Shown here: positions 61,901 to 64,000 of the stretch, piece by piece
Numbering within the stretch: the first letter of the stretch is position 1
How the letters are laid out: the number at the start of each line of letters is the position of its first letter
Assembly (NCBI GenBank): GCA_032718565.1
Contig: JAVGVS010000298.1
Coordinates: 1-64,000 of the forward strand
DNA from: Distichodus sexfasciatus
Lineage: Eukaryota > Chordata > Actinopteri > Characiformes > Distichodontidae
Direction: 5' to 3'
Length of the DNA: 64,000 nucleotides
Made by a program: the position numbers and the translations under genes
The notes under the pieces: generated by a model
What the model was told of the DNA's origin: nothing
The model's database searches: none
Seen by the model: the letters and a program-made list of their open reading frames with translations, nothing else

Positions 61901-62042
61901 TGTTCCCTTGTGTGTGTGTGCTCACCTTTGTGCACTTGGTATTTCCGTTGATGCACTGACAGCTGTTACACTCTTCCTCCCAGCGAGTGCCATGAGGAAC
62001 AAACACACTGGACAGCTGGCAGCCCTTACCCACTCCTACAAC

Positions 62043-62123
<81 letters not shown>

Positions 62124-62454
62124 GAAAGAAAGGAATAAACAAATGACAGTACAAACAGAAAGAAGGAGGAGAGAGTAGAGACAGACAGAGAGAGAAGGAA
62201 AGAGAGAGTATCTTAATAAAAGAGGGCTGGAGTGTTGAGTGGAAGAGTGTAGCAGAGTGACGAGTGTGTGTGTGTGTGTGTAGTGCAGATCATCAGCAGA
62301 GTGATGTAGACGTGTCTCAGCTACTCACACTCATCACATCGAGCTCCCGCACGGCCCAGAGGACACACACAGCGGTAGCCGTTAATATCATCCACACACG
62401 TGGAACCAAACCAGCACGGAGACGACTGACACTCATCCACATCTGATACACACC

Positions 62455-62497
<43 letters not shown>

Positions 62498-63867
62498 GAA
62501 AAGAGAGAAGGAGACAGAAAGAAAGAAAGAAACAAAGAATACAGATAGAAAGAGCAACAAGAAAAAATTGAGTAAAAAGAAATAATTAGAGTTCAAGCAG
62601 AAAGAAAGAAGAATATAAACAGACAGAAAGAGTATAAAAATAGAGAGAAAGAATAAGAGGAAGAGAGAGAATGAGAGAGAGAGAATTTAATAAACAATTT
62701 AATATTTTTCATTTAAATTTAATCTAAATATTTAAATATGAATTTAAACGTTTTACTCACTAATGCGACAGTCTGGTCCAGCAAAGCCAGGAGCACACTC
62801 ACAGCGGAACCAGTTCACACCGTCCACACACACACCACCGTTATAACTACACACACACACACACACACCACGGTTATAACTAGTAGATCATAAAGATAAA
62901 AGTTTGATATAGCACAATGACATTATTATGTTTTTTACATTATTATTATTATTATTATTATTATTAACAAAACTTACCAGGGTAGAGGATTACAGTCATC
63001 AACATCTGTGGAAAGTAAGACACGTTTGTCAGTGACTTTTTGTGTCATCCATATCACAGTAATCATAGTGGAGCGTTACATTTTCATTTGATCAGATTTA
63101 TTGCTGGGGACAGTCCAGCAGTCGCTAGATACTGGTGGGAAGTGGACGTGTGGAGCTTCACTGGTGTCACGTTTAGATTCAATTACGATTATCATGTCAA
63201 CAATTCATTTCGATGAGATATTACGACGTATCACGATGCATCCCATCAATTCTTCTACATCACTTCACATTATACGCAGACTGGGCGCGGGTCACAGCTC
63301 GGGCAGTAATGCCCTACTTGGGACACATCATCATCATCATCATCATCATCATACACCCTTGGTAACGAAACTTCGACAGACACTGACACATCAATTCATC
63401 AATCATAAATACGACAATATTTTTGTGGAAGTAGTGCAGGTGGGTTTTTAAGAAGAGTTGGTGAATGAGGTCCAGTGAAGCTCAGGAATTAAAATGTAAA
63501 TGAATATTTCAGTTGCTTTTTTGTGATTTAATTTTAGTGGAAGTGATGGTGTGATATCAGTTTTTGAAATTCTTTCATATCGGTTGCTGAATTGAATCGA
63601 ATGGACATCGTATCGTAACAGACTTGGTGATATGGGAAGACGTGGAAGCGTTGTACGTTGAACTGATATAATATCGTACTGTGATGAAACTTGATTTACA
63701 AACGTGACAGACGTTGGTTCAGGTCAGTAAGAAAGTGGGCGTGGTCTTACTCTGGCTGCAGTCCGGCCCCTCCCACCCCTCCTTGCAGATGCAGGTGAAG
63801 GCTCCTCCCACTCCCACACACGTCCCACCGTTAGCACACGGACGAGAGTCACACGAGTTGTTCAGTG
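55505..63867 (-). CDS. jag2: jag2 (Jagged2 Notch ligand), 3' half, nine exons
   Basis: Jagged2 is a single-pass membrane ligand that activates Notch receptors on neighbouring cells. Nine exons can be chained on the minus strand with consensus splice sites and consistent phase: 63867-63751, 63005-62978, 62846-62761, 62442-62329, 62041-61926, 61178-60924, 60596-60465, 58774-58621 and 55956-55505. The product runs through three EGF repeats, a cysteine-rich VWC-type region, a membrane-proximal domain, a transmembrane helix and a cytoplasmic tail ending in a stop at 55505-55507. I assign Jagged2 rather than Jagged1 from family knowledge: CARLTLVFDTESVPQ, the GTTVDSIC segment, NSSTLLAVREVKVET and the WYRKRRKARER stop-transfer all track Jagged2. 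The signal peptide, MNNL, DSL and earlier EGF repeats are outside the window. I see no frameshift or stop. Which of the teleost duplicates (jag2a or jag2b) this is cannot be decided here. Confidence 0.93.
56167..56816 (+). mobile_element. non-autonomous DNA transposon with perfect 30-bp TIRs (family B), copy 1
   Basis: The 650-bp element in the last jag2 intron begins TGTGACCCTCCACGGCAAAA and ends with the exact reverse complement over 30 bp (through CCAGTCGCTT). It is flanked by TATA on both sides, though TA versus TATA duplication cannot be separated. It has no coding capacity. Its ends resemble a TGTGACCCT...AAAACCAGTC family that I recall as widespread in fish. Confidence 0.85.
56820..57660. 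mobile_element. hAT-like fragments in the last jag2 intron
   Basis: 56,825-57,005 carries a CCGATACAAGAG / GGGTATCGGTCCGATA type terminal region. 57,037-57,620 starts GAGCTGAAACGATTATTCC and contains the module TTACAGACACAAACCAG... also present near 15,620. Full termini are not resolved. Confidence 0.5.
57690..58320. mobile_element. inverted pair of hAT-like fragments
   Basis: 57,725-57,960 and 58,075-58,320 both match 52,960-53,340, but in opposite orientations. The shared core is TAATTATTACATNGTTTTAG. The right fragment joins CATGTGCTCTAGGTATGGGC, also found at 32,188. This may be a foldback arrangement or two independent insertions. Confidence 0.45.
58621..58774 (-). CDS. jag2: jag2 exon: membrane-proximal domain, part 2
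   Basis: This 154-nt exon enters in phase 0 and leaves in phase 1. It reads SFQQNAGVEEAAHIEDAV, then HAVISFLSRRHNSSTLL, then AVREVKVETQAATSSL. HNSS is a probable N-glycosylation sequon conserved in Jagged proteins. Two donors lie close together (GTGGGT and GTAAAC); GG|GTGGGT is chosen because only it matches the phase of the final exon. It is preceded by a 1.7-kb intron and followed by a 2.7-kb intron. Confidence 0.92.
58985..59240 (+). mobile_element. SINE-C copy in jag2 intron
   Basis: Starts GGGTGGCACAGCGAGAAGG, with box B-like GGTTCGATCCCCGGG, a body ending CCAGTTGGGATTAAGTGG, and a tail of (GAATAAAT)-like repeats. It is the most complete copy of this family in the window. A 3' fragment on the other strand lies at 19,162-19,224. 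Confidence 0.75.
59241..60464. other. jag2 intron, no further element identified
   Basis: Ordinary intronic sequence. A short GGAGACCACTAGGGGGACTA motif at about 59,420 resembles a piece common in fish repeats. There is no additional exon in the jag2 phase. Confidence 0.5.
60465..60596 (-). CDS. jag2: jag2 exon: membrane-proximal domain, part 1
   Basis: This 132-nt exon encodes 44 codons and is phase 0 at both ends. It begins GTTVDSICSELRRLPVTR and ends SQSSSAAVDVAM, with acceptor TTTCACAG and donor ATG|GTGAGT. It corresponds to the juxtamembrane folded segment after the cysteine-rich region. The pattern TTVxxICxxxRxLPxTR matches Jagged2 more closely than Jagged1. Confidence 0.93.
60924..61178 (-). 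CDS. jag2: jag2 exon: cysteine-rich region, part 2
   Basis: This 255-nt exon encodes 85 codons and is phase 0 at both ends. It begins VHCGALPCWLDSS and ends DDNCARLTLVFDTESVPQ, with acceptor CCATGCAG and donor CAG|GTAGAG. It carries the CLRPPCQQRGAC block and the NLDDNCARLTL motif typical of Jagged2. The middle, SSSAPSPSSVTRCQPS, is a low-conservation serine/proline linker. It is much more GC-rich than the introns around it. Confidence 0.93.
61485..61732 (-). mobile_element. SINE-C copy in jag2 intron
   Basis: The reverse strand reads through a tRNA-like head (GGCGCGGTGGCAGGGTGG), AAGGTCCTGGGTTC, then GTTCTCCCTGTGTTCGCG and GGGTTCCCTCCGGGTGCTCC. This is the common fish repeat built around a tRNA-type box B and a dinucleotide-rich body. 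It lies in the sense orientation of jag2. Confidence 0.7.
61790..61908 (+). mobile_element. SINE-C fragment at the edge of a jag2 exon
   Basis: It contains AGGGTCCTGGGTTCGATTTC, a box B-like sequence, and the following GTTTGCATGCTCTTCCC, as in the copies at 58,985 and (reverse) 61,490. It is antisense to jag2 and lies within about 20 nt of the donor of exon 61926-62041. Confidence 0.6.
61926..62041 (-). CDS. jag2: jag2 exon: cysteine-rich (VWC-type) region, part 1
   Basis: This 116-nt exon enters in phase 1 and leaves in phase 0. It encodes FVGVGKGCQLSSVFVPHG, then TRWEEECNSCQCINGNTKCTK. The WxxxCNxCxCxNGxxxC spacing is that of the von Willebrand type C fold in Jagged proteins; Delta ligands lack this region. 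The short EFVGVGKGC linker after the last EGF resembles the Jagged2 form. The acceptor follows directly on a roughly 70-nt (CT)n run, and the donor AAAG|GTGAGC is followed within about 20 nt by SINE sequence. Confidence 0.92.
62041..62116 (+). repeat. (GA)n microsatellite forming a jag2 acceptor tract
   Basis: A GA repeat of about 70 nt with two AAAG interruptions. On the transcribed strand it is (CT)n ending CTCTAG, the acceptor of exon 61926-62041. Confidence 0.9.
62329..62442 (-). CDS. jag2: jag2 exon: last EGF repeat
   Basis: This 114-nt exon is phase 1 at both ends. It reads (N)VDECQSSPCWFGSTCVDD, then INGYRCVCPLGRAGARCDE. Calcium-binding EGF features (DVDEC, later INGYRC) are present. 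Of the possible donors, GAGT|GTGAGT is chosen because it keeps frame with the next exon; the alternative acceptor there would create a stop. The acceptor GTGTATCAG lies only 14 nt downstream of a pure (CT)n run on the transcribed strand. Confidence 0.93.
62456..62495 (+). repeat. (GA)n microsatellite near a jag2 acceptor
   Basis: Pure GA repeat; read as (CT)n it provides the pyrimidine tract 14-52 nt upstream of the acceptor of exon 62329-62442. A further purine-rich stretch continues to about 62,690. Confidence 0.9.
62761..62846 (-). CDS. jag2: jag2 exon: second part of the split EGF repeat
   Basis: This 86-nt exon starts with the last base of the split cysteine codon and reads YNGGVCVDGVNWFRCECAP then GFAGPDCRI, with donor A|GTGAGT. 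The DGxNWxRCECAPGFAGPDCRI block is a Jagged hallmark and is very well conserved here. The acceptor is TGTGTGTAG with a (TG)n run in place of a normal polypyrimidine tract. The exon's first 13 bases and acceptor AG are repeated, with one mismatch, 33 bp further upstream (62867-62883), giving a possible in-frame alternative acceptor at 62879 that would add 11 codons. Confidence 0.92.
62846..62883 (+). repeat. 33-bp duplication with (CA)n at a jag2 exon start
   Basis: ACCACCGTTATAACTA and ACCACGGTTATAACTA flank an (AC)n run. The second copy repeats the exon's first 13 bases and acceptor AG with one mismatch. Confidence 0.85.
62978..63005 (-). CDS. jag2: jag2 micro-exon: start of an EGF repeat
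   Basis: This 28-nt micro-exon has acceptor TTTCCACAG and donor TG|GTAAGT. It reads (N)VDDCNPLP and the first two bases of a cysteine codon, entering in phase 1 and leaving in phase 2. It joins exactly to the 86-nt exon at 62846; 28 plus 86 equals the standard 114 nt of an EGF exon. From family knowledge, Jagged1 also has a 28-bp exon as its smallest, so the split is ancestral rather than a local oddity. A (TTA)n microsatellite begins about 12 bp inside the following intron. Confidence 0.9.
63006..63750. other. jag2 intron with decayed hAT-type sequence
   Basis: Contains ATATTACGACGTATCACGATG, a (CAT)n run at 63,328-63,352, and ATATCGTACTGTGATG near 63,670, resembling the end of the element near 13,440. 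There is no open frame continuing jag2. Confidence 0.45.
63751..63867 (-). CDS. jag2: jag2 exon: EGF repeat
   Basis: This 117-nt exon has acceptor CTCTTCAG and donor A|GTAAGA, and it enters and leaves in phase 1. It encodes 38 complete codons with the six-cysteine EGF pattern, from LNNSCDSRPCANGGTCV to GWEGPDCSQ. The consensus CxNGGTC and CxxGWEGPxC are visible. The NNS triplet is a possible N-glycosylation site. Jagged EGF repeats are usually one exon of about 114 nt, which fits. It is the most 5' jag2 exon inside the window; no further exon was found between it and the right edge. Confidence 0.92.
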
Positions 63868-64000
63868 CTGAAGAGAGAGAAGAGTTTTTATTCGCAGTGT
63901 TTTAGCACAATTACTGTTTATGACAAACGTGTATCACACACACACACACATATACATGGATGCACACACACTCACACACACATATGCACATGCATGCACC

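Overview
The window looks like teleost fish nuclear DNA. It is AT-rich, almost gene-free over its left 55 kb, packed with non-autonomous DNA transposons, tRNA-headed SINEs, LINE relics and long microsatellites. It ends on the right in the 3' half of a multi-exon gene on the minus strand that I identify as jag2, the Notch ligand Jagged2. I cannot name the species from sequence alone.

Right end (55,505-63,867, minus): nine coding exons of jag2 can be placed to the base from splice sites, reading phase and protein similarity. Read 5' to 3' from high to low coordinates they give three Delta/Jagged-type EGF repeats (one split by a 28-nt micro-exon), a two-exon von Willebrand C-type cysteine-rich region, two membrane-proximal exons, and a last exon with the transmembrane helix and an unusual acidic cytoplasmic tail. 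The reading frame is intact throughout. The DSL domain and earlier EGF repeats lie beyond the right edge. Several introns contain SINEs, a 30-bp-TIR element and hAT debris. Three acceptors use microsatellites as their polypyrimidine tract, and one exon start is duplicated 33 bp upstream in frame.

Left and centre (1-55,500): there is no convincing complete gene. Weak candidates are a possible terminal coding exon at 264-531 (+), an anonymous open frame at 16,049-16,291 (-) and a short protein-like exon near 29,767-29,880 (-). A CpG-island-like block at about 17,790-18,235 is the best promoter candidate away from jag2. It carries a minus-strand splice-donor consensus triplicated with a 23-bp period.

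Mobile DNA: I can delimit a solo LTR (25,868-26,435, TSD CAATG) and hAT-like elements at 14,462-15,527, 35,402-36,364, 39,855-40,447, 47,691-48,783 and 50,670-51,141, each flanked by 8- to 10-bp direct repeats. Two of these have an empty-site paralogue elsewhere in the window. I can also delimit a 650-bp element with perfect 30-bp TIRs (three copies), an internally deleted L1-type LINE (4,697-7,465) sitting in a 22-bp minisatellite, a Tc1-like transposase relic, and three SINE families. Nesting is deep: at 23,736-24,665 a minisatellite lies in a MITE, which lies in one SINE, which lies in another SINE. A shared internal module recurs in elements with different ends, which suggests recombination between hAT families.
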